NCBI GenBank assembly: GCA_965220645.1 | Contig: OZ244836.1 | Location: 2,418,001-2,482,000, forward strand | Direction of reading: 5' to 3' | Length of the DNA stretch: 64,000 nucleotides | DNA from: Aldehydirespirator sp965220645 | GTDB lineage: Bacteria > Actinomycetota > Acidimicrobiia > Acidimicrobiales > Aldehydirespiratoraceae | In this document: positions 51,870-59,945 of the stretch, piece by piece | Position numbering within the stretch: the stretch's first letter is position 1 | Layout: each line of letters starts with the position of its first letter | The notes under the pieces: model-generated | Seen by the model: only the letters and a program-made list of their open reading frames with translations | What the model was told of the DNA's origin: nothing | The model's database searches: none | Translations under genes and position numbers: made by a program

Positions 51870-52816
51870 GGTTCGCGCTCGACGACGACCGCGACGCGCT
51901 GCGCTCGACGGCCCGGGATCTTCTAGCCCAGCTGTGCCCGCCGGCGGCTGTCAGGGAGGCCTGGACGCAGACGCCGGACCCCGCTCCGTGGCGGGCCCTG
52001 GCCGACGCGGGCGCGCTCTCGGTGTTGGTGCCGGAGGCCGAGGGCGGCCTGGGGCTCGATGAGACATACCTGGTGCCGGTGGTGGAGGAAGCCGGCCGGG
52101 TAGCACTGCCCCACCCGCTGACGGCGACCGCGCTGGTGGCTGCGCCGCTGGGCGTCGTGGGCTCCATGGTGGCGACGGACCTCGGAGTCCCCGGCGGGAT
52201 TGTTCCCGCGGCCACTTTCGCCGAGTCCTTCCTGCTTGGTTCAGACGACGGGCTGCGGCTCTACGCAACCGATGAGGTGGAGATCGAGCCGGTGGAGACC
52301 GTGGACGCCTCCAGGCGCTGCGCTCGGGTACGCCCCCTCGCGCCGGGGGAGCTGGTGACCGACGACGCGGCAGCAGTGGAGGCCGCCTTCGACAGGGGAG
52401 TGCTAGGCACAGCGGCCGAACTGCTCGGACTGAGCCGGGCAATGCTGGAACTCACCGCGGGCTACGCGGCTCAACGCCACCAGTTCGGCAAGCCGATCGG
52501 GAGCTTCCAAGCCGTGAAGCACCACTTGGCCAACGCCCGGATCCAGATCGAGTTCGCCGGCCCAGCGGTGCTCTTTGCCGCCTATGCGACGGCCCGTGGC
52601 CTCGCCGACGCCGGCCGCGCCGTGTCGCAGGCCAAATGGCTGGCGGGGAGTGCGGCCGCGGTGACGGGCCGGGCCGCCCTCCAGTGCCACGGCGCCATCG
52701 GCTACACCACCGAGTACGACCTGCACCTCTACTTGAAGCGTTCATGGGCGCTGGCCCGCACCTGGGGAGGGGCCGACTTCCACGCCGACCGAGTCGCCGC
52801 CTCGATTGGACTGTAG
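51866..52816 (+). CDS. Acyl-CoA dehydrogenase, small-subunit type
   Basis: 316 residues, start ATG overlapping the previous TGA. Shortened middle domain, then the FAD-contacting RHQFGKPIGSFQAVKHHLAN and QCHGAIGYTTEYDLHLYLKR near the C-terminus. These features mark the second subunit of heterotetrameric acyl-CoA dehydrogenases. The substrate is unknown; a sterol- or branched-chain acyl-CoA is possible. Confidence 0.88.
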   Translation: MRFALDDDRDALRSTARDLLAQLCPPAAVREAWTQTPDPAPWRALADAGALSVLVPEAEGGLGLDETYLVPVVEEAGRVALPHPLTATALVAAPLGVVGSMVATDLGVPGGIVPAATFAESFLLGSDDGLRLYATDEVEIEPVETVDASRRCARVRPLAPGELVTDDAAAVEAAFDRGVLGTAAELLGLSRAMLELTAGYAAQRHQFGKPIGSFQAVKHHLANARIQIEFAGPAVLFAAYATARGLADAGRAVSQAKWLAGSAAAVTGRAALQCHGAIGYTTEYDLHLYLKRSWALARTWGGADFHADRVAASIGL

Positions 52817-52896
52817 GACGCGATAGGACTCAGATCGACGCGCGATACTGGGTCCCGCCCCAGCGGCAGCGGGCGTGTTGTGATCAGAGGAGGACA

Positions 52897-53355
52897 ATGG
52901 TGAGGATTGGTGAAAGCGTTCCCGACTTTGAAGCAGCCGATCAGCACGGCAACACCGTTGCCCTGCGGGACCTGCTCGACGTCGGCCCCGTCGTGATGTA
53001 CTTCTACCCCAAGGCCATGACAGCCGGTTGAACGCGCCAGAGCTGCCGTTTCCGCGACCTGTCGGCGGAGTTCGCCGCACTCGGAGCCAGCGTCGTGGGA
53101 ATCAGCGCCGATCAGGTTGATCGGCAACTCGAGTTCGCCGACGCGAACGCCTTGGGCTTCCCGCTGCTGTCAGACCCGGACCGCCGCATCGCCCGCAGCT
53201 TCGGCATGGTCCGAAGAGGCATCCTTCCGAACAAGCGAAGAACCCTTGTGATCGGTAGCGGCGGCTCGGTGCTGACGACGGTGCGCTCCGAGCTGAACAT
53301 GCGCATCCACGCCGACCGGGCGCTGGAGACGCTGCGGAAGACGACCGGCGCCTGA
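52897..53355 (+). CDS. Selenocysteine-containing peroxiredoxin (Bcp/PrxQ type), TGA = Sec45
   Basis: 152 residues if TGA at 53029-53031 is read as selenocysteine. ATG 52897 has AGAGGAGG upstream. Before the TGA: FEAADQHGNTVALRDLLD and VVMYFYPKAMTAG. After it, in the same frame: TRQSCRFRDLSAEF, VVGISADQVDRQLEFADANA, LGFPLLSDPDRRIARSFGMV, to a normal TGA. Codon 45 is the place of the peroxidatic Cys in Bcp (YPK-x3-x-G-C-T), and Cys50 keeps the C-x4-C resolving spacing. It would reduce hydroperoxides with a faster selenolate. Gene callers would split it into two pieces. Alternative: a Cys-to-stop mutation (TGC or TGT to TGA), less likely since the rest is intact. Confidence 0.85.
53029..53068 (+). 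promoter_or_regulatory. Candidate bacterial SECIS region after the Sec codon
   Basis: Bacterial selenocysteine insertion needs a hairpin just 3' of the UGA. Here CTGCCG (53043-53048) can pair with CGGCGG (53063-53068) around a 14-base loop that begins 17 bases after the UGA. The usual G at the loop top is not obvious, and other foldings exist (GGTTG/CGACC across the codon). Tentative. Confidence 0.35.
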
Positions 53356-53385
53356 CGGCGGGGCGCCGGCGACCCGACTCGGCCC

Positions 53386-53955
53386 TTACATCTCTCCCAA
53401 CCAGGCCGGGGCCCGGTCGAGCAGGAACTCGCAGACACTGCGGGCCCGGTCGAGCATCTCGCACAGCACTTCCAGGTCCTGTCCGAGATAGATCCGGCTC
53501 AACGCCAGTTCGACGCGCCCGTCGATGTTCACGGTCCGCTCAGCGGCGTCGGTCACCGCCGCCACCCGGTCCACCGACGACACCTGCAGCGGCAGGTCGG
53601 TACCTCCGACGGCGGCCAGGTCGGTGGCGAGAACCAGGAGGTCCGGACCCAGATGCAGTGGCGGCAGCACGAAGCTCAGAGTCATCGGCACGGTGATGGC
53701 GTCGTCGGGGTCTTCGTCCTCGGGGCGGCTGTTCACGTCGTCCTCGAACGTCAACAGGGTGCGCGACTCGGCCTCGACGCATAGGACCATGTCGAGCGGC
53801 CCCCCGCAGGCGTGGTCGGGGTGCAGATCGACCTCCCACGTCTGGCGGTTGGAGTACGTCTCCACGAAGTGCCGGTCGCCGTGGACATGGAAGCCGTGCT
53901 CGGACACGTGGTCCTTGAGATTGGCGACGAACCCGTGCAGATCGATCAGCGACAC
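53386..53955 (-). CDS. Conserved-looking hypothetical protein
   Basis: 189 residues from GTG 53955 (AAGGGG 8 bases upstream). Begins LIDLHGFVANLKDHVSEHGF, with HVHGDRHFVETYSNRQTWEV after it. Alternating hydrophobic strands follow (VPMTLSFVLPPLHLGPDLLV), an acidic stretch (NSRPEDEDPDD), and a C-terminal helix (LEVLCEMLDRARSVCEFLLD). No signal peptide or catalytic motif is visible. I do not recognise the family. It converges on the peroxiredoxin gene. Confidence 0.7.
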   Translation of the reverse strand: MSLIDLHGFVANLKDHVSEHGFHVHGDRHFVETYSNRQTWEVDLHPDHACGGPLDMVLCVEAESRTLLTFEDDVNSRPEDEDPDDAITVPMTLSFVLPPLHLGPDLLVLATDLAAVGGTDLPLQVSSVDRVAAVTDAAERTVNIDGRVELALSRIYLGQDLEVLCEMLDRARSVCEFLLDRAPAWLGEM

Positions 53956-54149
53956 GCGGATCCCCTTCCGTATCGGACGTTGGCTCCAACAACAGCGTGC
54001 CACGACCTACGGACATAGCGAAACTGTTCCCCGCGACTGTTCCCGCTTCCGGTCGTATGTACCCGATCCGTGGGACTGGGCGGCACTGTATCGTGCCGTG
54101 CGGCTGCCGGGGGTGTGACTCGGGCGGCCGGCCTGGTTCACTGGCGAGG

Positions 54150-54914
54150 ATGTCCCGCGACCTTCTAGACGTGCTCAACGCCGCAGCCGACGCCGCGGTC
54201 GACGCTCTGGCCGAATGCACCGACTGGGGTCCAACCGGCCAAAAGCCGGGCCAGTACGGCTTCGACATGGCCGCCGACGCGGCTGCAACCGCCGCGCTGC
54301 GCGACGGCGGACTGCGCGTGCTCAGCGAGGAGACCGGGCTGGAGGAGGGCGACGGTCCCGTGGCGGTTCTGGACCCGGTTGACGGCTCGACCAACGCGTC
54401 CAGAGGGATTCGCTACTTCGCGACCAGCATCTGCGTAGTGGAGGGCGAGGAACCGCTGGCCGCAGTGGTGCACGACCACGGCAACGGTGAGCGCTTCGAG
54501 GCGGTGCGGGGCGGCGGCGTCCAGCTTGATGGAGTGAGGCTGGCTCCAAGGGAGGAACGACCGCTGCATTCGGCCGTGGTGGCCGTCAACGGGCAGGCAC
54601 CCGGTTGGGGCGGATGGGCACAGGTCCGCACACTGGGCGCGGCCGCGTTGGAGCTGTGCGCAGTGGCCGCCGGGCGCCTCGACGGCTATATCGACTTCTC
54701 CTCCGGCGGCTTGGGATCGTGGGACTATCTGGGCGGTCTGCTGGTGTGCCGGGAGGCAGGCGTCGCGGTTGTCGACGCCCTCGGACGCCAACTGGTCACC
54801 ATCGAGCATGCGGCGAGGCGAGCACCCGTCGCCGCTCCGCCGCTACTGCTGAAGCAAGTGATGGACGCCTACGGCCGTCTGACTGGGACTGGCACCTCGC
54901 CCGAGCGGCCGTGA
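54150..54914 (+). CDS. Inositol-monophosphatase-family phosphatase
   Basis: 254 residues. The metal site VAVLDPVDGSTNASRG (D-P-x-D-G-T/S) and the upstream Glu pair in VLSEETGLEEG are present; the second site is GLGSWDYLGGLLVCREAGV. Family members dephosphorylate inositol phosphates, fructose-1,6-bisphosphate, histidinol phosphate or PAP. The first helix lacks the usual long N-terminus. The substrate is not clear. Confidence 0.88.
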   Translation: MSRDLLDVLNAAADAAVDALAECTDWGPTGQKPGQYGFDMAADAAATAALRDGGLRVLSEETGLEEGDGPVAVLDPVDGSTNASRGIRYFATSICVVEGEEPLAAVVHDHGNGERFEAVRGGGVQLDGVRLAPREERPLHSAVVAVNGQAPGWGGWAQVRTLGAAALELCAVAAGRLDGYIDFSSGGLGSWDYLGGLLVCREAGVAVVDALGRQLVTIEHAARRAPVAAPPLLLKQVMDAYGRLTGTGTSPERP

Positions 54915-54942
54915 ATCAGAGCCGCGGAGGTGGTGAGCGGGA

Positions 54943-55638
54943 TCAGTCCAACGAGAATGGCGGGTAGTCGTCGGTGAGCAGCATCGCGTAGGCCCACAGC
55001 CGGGCATCGACGCGCACCCAGCCCGCACACACCCGGTACATGCTCTCGGGCCAGCGGCCGGTGAAGGTAACCGCCAGCAGGCCGAATATGGCGGCAACAT
55101 TGGCGATGATCCAGACGATGACGGAGTAGACGGCTGCGGGAATCAACACGGCTCCCAGCACGAGACCGATGAACCAGACCCACGGGGCGAAGATCTCGAA
55201 CCCGAAGATGAGCTCGAGTATGCGCATGATGGACAGCCATGCGAAGGGCCCGATGCACCGGAAAAGCACGTTGAGCCGGTTCATTCCCTCGAGCCTGGGC
55301 GAGATGTTCACCACGACCCCAGCGCCGCCCGGATCGCTGGCAGAGGGCGCGAAGTCGAAGGGTGGATACTTGTCGGTGAGGCTCCACACGTAGGAGAACG
55401 TGCGGGCCCGGAAGCGCACGTAGGTCGCATGGAACGCGACGAGCCCCGGAGGCTGCTTGCCGGTCACGAGGACGGAGAGCCAGGCGTAGATCACCGTGAT
55501 GGTGGCAACAATGTTCAACGCGGTGTGCAGCACGATCCAGGTAGGGATCGACATGATGTATTGCACGAGGGGACGCCAGTTGGCCATCCGCTCGGGGCGT
55601 TCGACTTCGAATGTGGCGGGGTAACTCACGGAAGCCAC
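54943..55638 (-). CDS. DUF4389-like membrane protein
   Basis: 231 residues with about four transmembrane segments: WIVLHTALNIVATITVIYAW, a second at about 125-145, then WVWFIGLVLGAVLIPAAVYS with VIVWIIANVAAIFGLLAVTF. Two copies of a D-x-YPPF motif (TDKYPPFDF and TDDYPPFSL) each follow a Tyr/Trp-rich segment, pointing to an internal duplication of the DUF4389 unit. Function unknown. Starts at GTG 55638 or GTG 55629. Confidence 0.78.
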   Translation of the reverse strand: MASVSYPATFEVERPERMANWRPLVQYIMSIPTWIVLHTALNIVATITVIYAWLSVLVTGKQPPGLVAFHATYVRFRARTFSYVWSLTDKYPPFDFAPSASDPGGAGVVVNISPRLEGMNRLNVLFRCIGPFAWLSIMRILELIFGFEIFAPWVWFIGLVLGAVLIPAAVYSVIVWIIANVAAIFGLLAVTFTGRWPESMYRVCAGWVRVDARLWAYAMLLTDDYPPFSLD

Positions 55639-55717
55639 ATTACACCGCAGCCGTCAGCGGGTCGGGATTCTTGAGCGCATAATCAGGAGGAGAGTCGGGG
55701 TTAGGCTCTCGGCACGC

Positions 55718-55795
55718 GGGCGCGTAGCTCAGGCGGTGTAGAGCGCTTCCCTTACAAGGAAGAGGCCGGGGGTTCAAGTCCCTCCGCGCCCACCA
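55718..55795 (+). tRNA. tRNA-Val (TAC)
   Basis: Acceptor GGGCGCG / CGCGCCC, anticodon loop CTTACAA, encoded CCA at 55793-55795. The final A is also the first base of the ATG of the next gene. Confidence 0.94.
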
Positions 55796-56553
55796 TGACC
55801 AGGCCCTTCAGGACCGAAGTTGCCGACGGCATAGCCGAGCTCGAGCTCTGCAATCCTCCGGTGAACGCGTTCGGCGTGGAAGCCCAGTTCGCCCTGGCCG
55901 CGGAGATCGAGGCCCTCGGGCGGCGCGACGACGTGCGGGTGATCATCATCGCCGCGGTGGGCAAGGGCTTCTTCGCCGGGCTCGACATCAAGGAGATGGC
56001 GGCCGACCCCAGCCGCATAGTCCCCGCCAACCGGGCCAACTACGACACCTTCGCGGCCATTCACCTAAACCCGAAGCCCGTGATCGCGGCGGTGCACGGC
56101 TACGTGCTGGGAGGCGGCATCGGCATCGCGGGCGCGGCTGACGTCGTAGTGGCCGCCGACGACGCCTACTTCGGCGTGCCCGAGATCGACCGGGGCGGCA
56201 TGGGCATGGGCGCCCACCTGCAACGCATGTTCAGCATCCAGAAGGTGCGCTACATGTACTTCACCGGCGACACCGTCGACGCGGCCGAGGCCTACCGGCT
56301 CGGAGCGGTGGAGCGGGTGGTCCAGCGGGCGGAGCTCCGGCCCACAGCCCTCCAGCTCGCCGGCCGGATGGCCTCGAAGTCCCCCCAGATGATCGGCATC
56401 GCCAAGCGGTCCCTAAACGGAGTGGAGGACGGCAGCCTGGAGGACAAGTACCGATGGGAGCAGGGCTTCACCTTCGAGGCCTACCTGATGGCTGACTCCG
56501 CCGAGGCCCGTGAAGCCTTCGCGGAGGGCCGCGAAGCCGACTTCACGCCTTAG
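55795..56553 (+). CDS. Enoyl-CoA hydratase/isomerase family protein
   Basis: 252 residues. Crotonase fold: GKGFFAGLDIKEM and AVHGYVLGGGIGIAGAADVV form the oxyanion hole; the Glu loop VPEIDRGGMGMGAHLQRMF and the C-terminal EAREAFAEGREADF are typical. The ATG begins at the last base of tRNA-Val, with no room for a leader, so expression must rely on the tRNA transcript or on a leaderless message. Downstream lie two copies of the 38-bp repeat. Confidence 0.9.
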   Translation: MTRPFRTEVADGIAELELCNPPVNAFGVEAQFALAAEIEALGRRDDVRVIIIAAVGKGFFAGLDIKEMAADPSRIVPANRANYDTFAAIHLNPKPVIAAVHGYVLGGGIGIAGAADVVVAADDAYFGVPEIDRGGMGMGAHLQRMFSIQKVRYMYFTGDTVDAAEAYRLGAVERVVQRAELRPTALQLAGRMASKSPQMIGIAKRSLNGVEDGSLEDKYRWEQGFTFEAYLMADSAEAREAFAEGREADFTP

Positions 56554-56555
56554 TT

Positions 56556-56637
56556 CCCGCTCTTGTTCGCTGCGCTCACGGGCCGCTCGGGCCCCGAGCC
56601 CCGCTCTTGTTCGCTGCGCTCACGGGCCGCTCGGGCC
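56556..56637 (-). repeat. Dispersed 38-bp repeat, tandem pair (copies 4 and 5)
   Basis: Cores at 56556-56593 and 56600-56637, spaced 44 bp as at ppc. The first begins 2 bases after the echA stop codon. Confidence 0.9.
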
Positions 56638-56714
56638 CTGGGCGAGGCTTGACGCCGTCGTCGGCGCTATTCTCGGCGCCCCACTCCCAACGCCGCAGCG
56701 AAAGGACCCAGGCG

Positions 56715-58079
56715 ATGGCCGACGACTACTACCGCGTGATGCTCCCGGAATCCGAGATGCCGACCCAGTGGTACAACGTGATTCCCGACCTGCCCGCTCC
56801 GCCACCCCCGCCGCTGCATCCCGGCACCCTGGAGCCGGCCGGGCCCGACGACCTGGCCCCGCTGTTCCCGATGGGCCTGATCCTGCAGGAGGTGAGCGGC
56901 GACTCGTTCATCGACATCCCCGGAGGGGTGATCGACGTGCTGCGCCTGTGGCGGCCGAGCCCGCTGTTCAGGGCCCGCCGCCTGGAGCAGGCCCTCGACA
57001 CTCCGGCCAAGATCTTCTACAAGTACGAGGGCGTCAGCCCGGCCGGCTCCCACAAGCCCAACACGGCCGTGGCCCAGGCCTTCTACAACCACTCCGAGGG
57101 CATCACCAAGCTCACCACTGAGACCGGCGCGGGCCAGTGGGGCAGTGCTCTGGCCTTCGCCTGCGCCCAGTACGGCATGGAGTGCGAGGTGTGGCAGGTG
57201 GCCGCCTCCTACCGCCAGAAGCCGTACCGCAAGACGATGATGGAGGTCTGGGGGGCCACCGTGCATCCCAGCCCGTCGCCGGTCACCGAGTACGGCCGCA
57301 GCCTGCTGGCGGAGGATCCCGACCATCCCGGCTCCTTGGGCATCGCCATCTCCGAGGCGATCTCGGTGGCGGCTGCCGACCCCGCCATCCGCTACTCGCT
57401 GGGCAGCGTGCTCAACCATGTGATCCTGCACCAGACCATCATCGGCGAGGAGACCCTGCGCCAGCTGGCCATGGTGGGGGAGACCCCCGACGTGCTGGTG
57501 GGCTGCACCGGCGGCGGTTCCAACTTCGGCGGCCTGGCCCTGCCGTTCCTGCGCGAGAAGCTGGCCGGGAACATGTCGCCGGTGATCCGCTGCGTGGAGC
57601 CGGCAGCCTGCCCGTCGCTCACCCGGGGCGAGTACCGCTACGACTTCGGCGACACCGCCTGCACCACGCCGCTGCTGAAGATGCACACCCTCGGCCACGG
57701 GTTCATCCCCGAGCCGATCCACGCCGGCGGCCTTCGCTACCACGGCATGTCCCCGCTCATCTCCCACATCTACGAGCTGGGCCTCACCGAGGCGGTGGCC
57801 ATCGGCCAGATGGAGTGCTTCGCGGCCGCGCTGCAGTTCGCCCGCACCGAGGGGATCGTGCCCGCGCCCGAGCCGACCCACGCCCTGGCCGCGACCATCC
57901 GCGAGGCGCTGGCGTGCAAGGAGTCCGGGGAGTCAAAGACCATCCTCACCGCGCTGTGCGGCCACGGCCATCTCGACCTCGGCGCCTACGAGGACTACAT
58001 CTCCGGCGCCATAGCCGACCTCGACCTGTCGGCCGAGGCCCTGGCCCAATCGATGCAGGCCATCCCCGCCCTGCCCTAG
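56715..58079 (+). CDS. trpB: Tryptophan synthase beta-like, TrpB2 type
   Basis: 454 residues from ATG 56715. Longer than TrpB1 and with TrpB2 traits: a Pro-rich N-terminal region (DLPAPPPPPLHPGTLEP), the RPSPLFRARRLEQAL block, the pyridoxal Lys in GSHKPNTAVAQAF, TETGAGQWGSALAFACAQYG, and phosphate-binding CTGGGSNFGG. TrpB2 makes tryptophan from serine and indole, often without TrpA; no trpA is adjacent. Confidence 0.9.
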   Translation: MADDYYRVMLPESEMPTQWYNVIPDLPAPPPPPLHPGTLEPAGPDDLAPLFPMGLILQEVSGDSFIDIPGGVIDVLRLWRPSPLFRARRLEQALDTPAKIFYKYEGVSPAGSHKPNTAVAQAFYNHSEGITKLTTETGAGQWGSALAFACAQYGMECEVWQVAASYRQKPYRKTMMEVWGATVHPSPSPVTEYGRSLLAEDPDHPGSLGIAISEAISVAAADPAIRYSLGSVLNHVILHQTIIGEETLRQLAMVGETPDVLVGCTGGGSNFGGLALPFLREKLAGNMSPVIRCVEPAACPSLTRGEYRYDFGDTACTTPLLKMHTLGHGFIPEPIHAGGLRYHGMSPLISHIYELGLTEAVAIGQMECFAAALQFARTEGIVPAPEPTHALAATIREALACKESGESKTILTALCGHGHLDLGAYEDYISGAIADLDLSAEALAQSMQAIPALP

Positions 58080-58138
58080 AGGCCGAGCGGATACACGGCA
58101 GTTTCACGGGAAGTTCGCCAGGCGCGAAGCGAGGCCGT

Positions 58139-58176
58139 GGCCCGAGCGGCCCGTGAGCGAAGCGAACAAGAGCGGG
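58139..58176 (+). repeat. Dispersed 38-bp repeat (copy 6)
   Basis: Single copy in the opposite orientation to the others, between trpB and pntB, which converge. The flank GCGAGGCCGT matches the copies at 10446 and 28862. Confidence 0.9.
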
Positions 58177-58199
58177 AAACAGATCCCGCGCCCGGGCGC

Positions 58200-59579
58200 T
58201 CAGATCTGCTGGAGGGCCTTGGTTATTTCGACCACGGCCTCGCGGCCGTCGCCAAAGAGCATCAGCGAGTTGTCCGCCGCGAACAGGGGGTTGGGGATGC
58301 CGGCGAAGCCGGGGCTGAGGCTGCGTTTGATGATCACGACGACGTCGCTCTTGTCGACGTCGAGGATGGGCATCCCCGCGATCGGGCTGGACGGGTCGGT
58401 GCGAGCGATCGGGTTGACCACATCGTTGGCCCCGATGACGATCGTCACGTCGGTCTGCTCGAAGGTCGGATTGATGTCGTCCATCTCCACCAGGCGCTCG
58501 TAGGAGATCTCCGCCTCAGCCAGCAGCACGTTCATGTGGCCGGGCATCCGGCCCGCGACCGGATGGATGCCGAACACAACCTCGGCGCCACGGTCCTCAA
58601 GGCGCCGAGCCAGATCGCGCACGGCGTGCTGGGCCTGGGCAACAGCCAGCCCGTAGCCCGGAACGATGGCGACCCGCTCAGCCGACTCGAGCAGCATGGC
58701 CACATCGTCGGGGGACGTGGAGCGAACCTTGCCCGCGTAGACGTCGTCAGCGCTGGGGCCTCCCGCGCCGGACGGGGCGGGACTGAACATCACCGACAGC
58801 AGCGACCGGTTCATGGCCACGCACATGATCTGCGTGAGGATCAAGCCGCTCGCGCCCACCAGCGAGCCCGCAATGATCAGCAGCGAATTGTCGAGCACGA
58901 AGCCGGCCGCCACCGCGGCCATTCCCGACAGCGAGTTGAGCAGCGCGATCACCACCGGCATGTCGGCGCCGCCGATGGGCGACACCACCAGCACGCCGAG
59001 CACAGCCCCCAACCCGACGAGGAGCCACAGCCACAGCGCATTGCCCGCGTCGACGACCATCAACGTCCCGAAGGTCGCCGCGGCGGCGGCACCGGCCACG
59101 CTCACGACGCGCATTCCCGGGAATCCCGACCATCGCAGCGCCTCCTGCAACTTGCCGAAGGCAATGAGGCTGCCGGTGAACGTGACTGCGCCGATCAGCG
59201 ACGCCAGCGCGGCCGCGGCCGACAGCCGGGCAGTGTCGGTCGCCAGGTCGGTGGCCTGTATGTACGACGCAGCCGCGACCAGTACCGAGGCGCCGCCACC
59301 GAAGCCGTTGAAGAGGGCCACCAGTTCGGGCATGGACGTCATCTGCACCCGCACGGCCAGCAGCACTCCCACCGCCGTTCCCAGCACCAGTCCGGCGACA
59401 ACCCACTCGAAGCTCAGGATGGCGTTGTCGGCAAGGGTGACCACTACCGCGATGAGCATCCCGGTCGCACCGAACTGATTGCCCCTCACCGCGGTACGGG
59501 GCCGGCTCAACCGCTTGAGCCCCAGTATGAACAAGACCGCTGCGACGAGGTAACCGAGCGTGGTCCAGTCGTCCATCAC
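58200..59579 (-). CDS. pntB: NAD(P) transhydrogenase subunit beta
   Basis: 459 residues. Nine or so membrane helices make the proton channel domain, followed by the soluble NADP-binding domain III: VAIVPGYGLAVAQAQHAVRD, GRMPGHMNVLLAEAEISYER, VTIVIGANDVVNP and DKSDVVVIIKRSLSPGFAGI. It couples hydride transfer between NADH and NADP+ to proton movement. Overlaps pntA2 by 4 bases. Confidence 0.96.
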   Translation of the reverse strand: MMDDWTTLGYLVAAVLFILGLKRLSRPRTAVRGNQFGATGMLIAVVVTLADNAILSFEWVVAGLVLGTAVGVLLAVRVQMTSMPELVALFNGFGGGASVLVAAASYIQATDLATDTARLSAAAALASLIGAVTFTGSLIAFGKLQEALRWSGFPGMRVVSVAGAAAAATFGTLMVVDAGNALWLWLLVGLGAVLGVLVVSPIGGADMPVVIALLNSLSGMAAVAAGFVLDNSLLIIAGSLVGASGLILTQIMCVAMNRSLLSVMFSPAPSGAGGPSADDVYAGKVRSTSPDDVAMLLESAERVAIVPGYGLAVAQAQHAVRDLARRLEDRGAEVVFGIHPVAGRMPGHMNVLLAEAEISYERLVEMDDINPTFEQTDVTIVIGANDVVNPIARTDPSSPIAGMPILDVDKSDVVVIIKRSLSPGFAGIPNPLFAADNSLMLFGDGREAVVEITKALQQI

Positions 59580-59941
59580 GAGCCAGCGCCGTCCGTGGCG
59601 GCGCCTCCGGTCGCGGCCTTCCCTGATGAGGAACCCGAACTCTCCCCACCCGACCGTTGAGCGCGGCGCTTGGGACTGAACATGTGCAGCATCCGATGAG
59701 TCACCAGGAACCCGCCCACAACGTTGATCATCGCCATCGTGACCGCAACGAAGCCGAGCACCGCGGTGAAGGTGCGGTGGTCGGCTCCGGCCGCCAGCAG
59801 CGCGCCCACGACGGTTATGCCCGAGATGGCGTTCGACCCAGACATCAGCGGCGTGTGGAGCGTGGGGGGAACCTTTGTGATCAGTTCGACACCGAGAAAC
59901 ACGGCCAGCACGAACAGCGTGACCGCCACCAACAGCTCCAT
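59576..59941 (-). CDS. pntA2: NAD(P) transhydrogenase subunit alpha 2
   Basis: 121 residues. Membrane part of the alpha subunit as a separate gene: LLVAVTLFVLAVFLGVELIT, TLHTPLMSGSNAISGITVVG, then a third and a fourth segment (GFVAVTMAMINVVGGFLVTH). The C-terminal Ser/Gly/Ala tail (about 98-121) is extra and looks disordered. The split arrangement is usual in actinobacteria and alphaproteobacteria. Confidence 0.94.
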   Translation of the reverse strand: MELLVAVTLFVLAVFLGVELITKVPPTLHTPLMSGSNAISGITVVGALLAAGADHRTFTAVLGFVAVTMAMINVVGGFLVTHRMLHMFSPKRRAQRSGGESSGSSSGKAATGGAATDGAGS

Positions 59942-59945
59942 GGCT

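Noticed and set aside
52897..53031. Reading the peroxiredoxin as a pseudogene ended by a nonsense mutation
   Set aside because: The frame is intact on both sides, the ribosome site is strong, and the TGA falls exactly on the peroxidatic Cys codon with the resolving Cys kept. A random stop at that one codon is much less likely than Sec, although not excluded without the sel genes.
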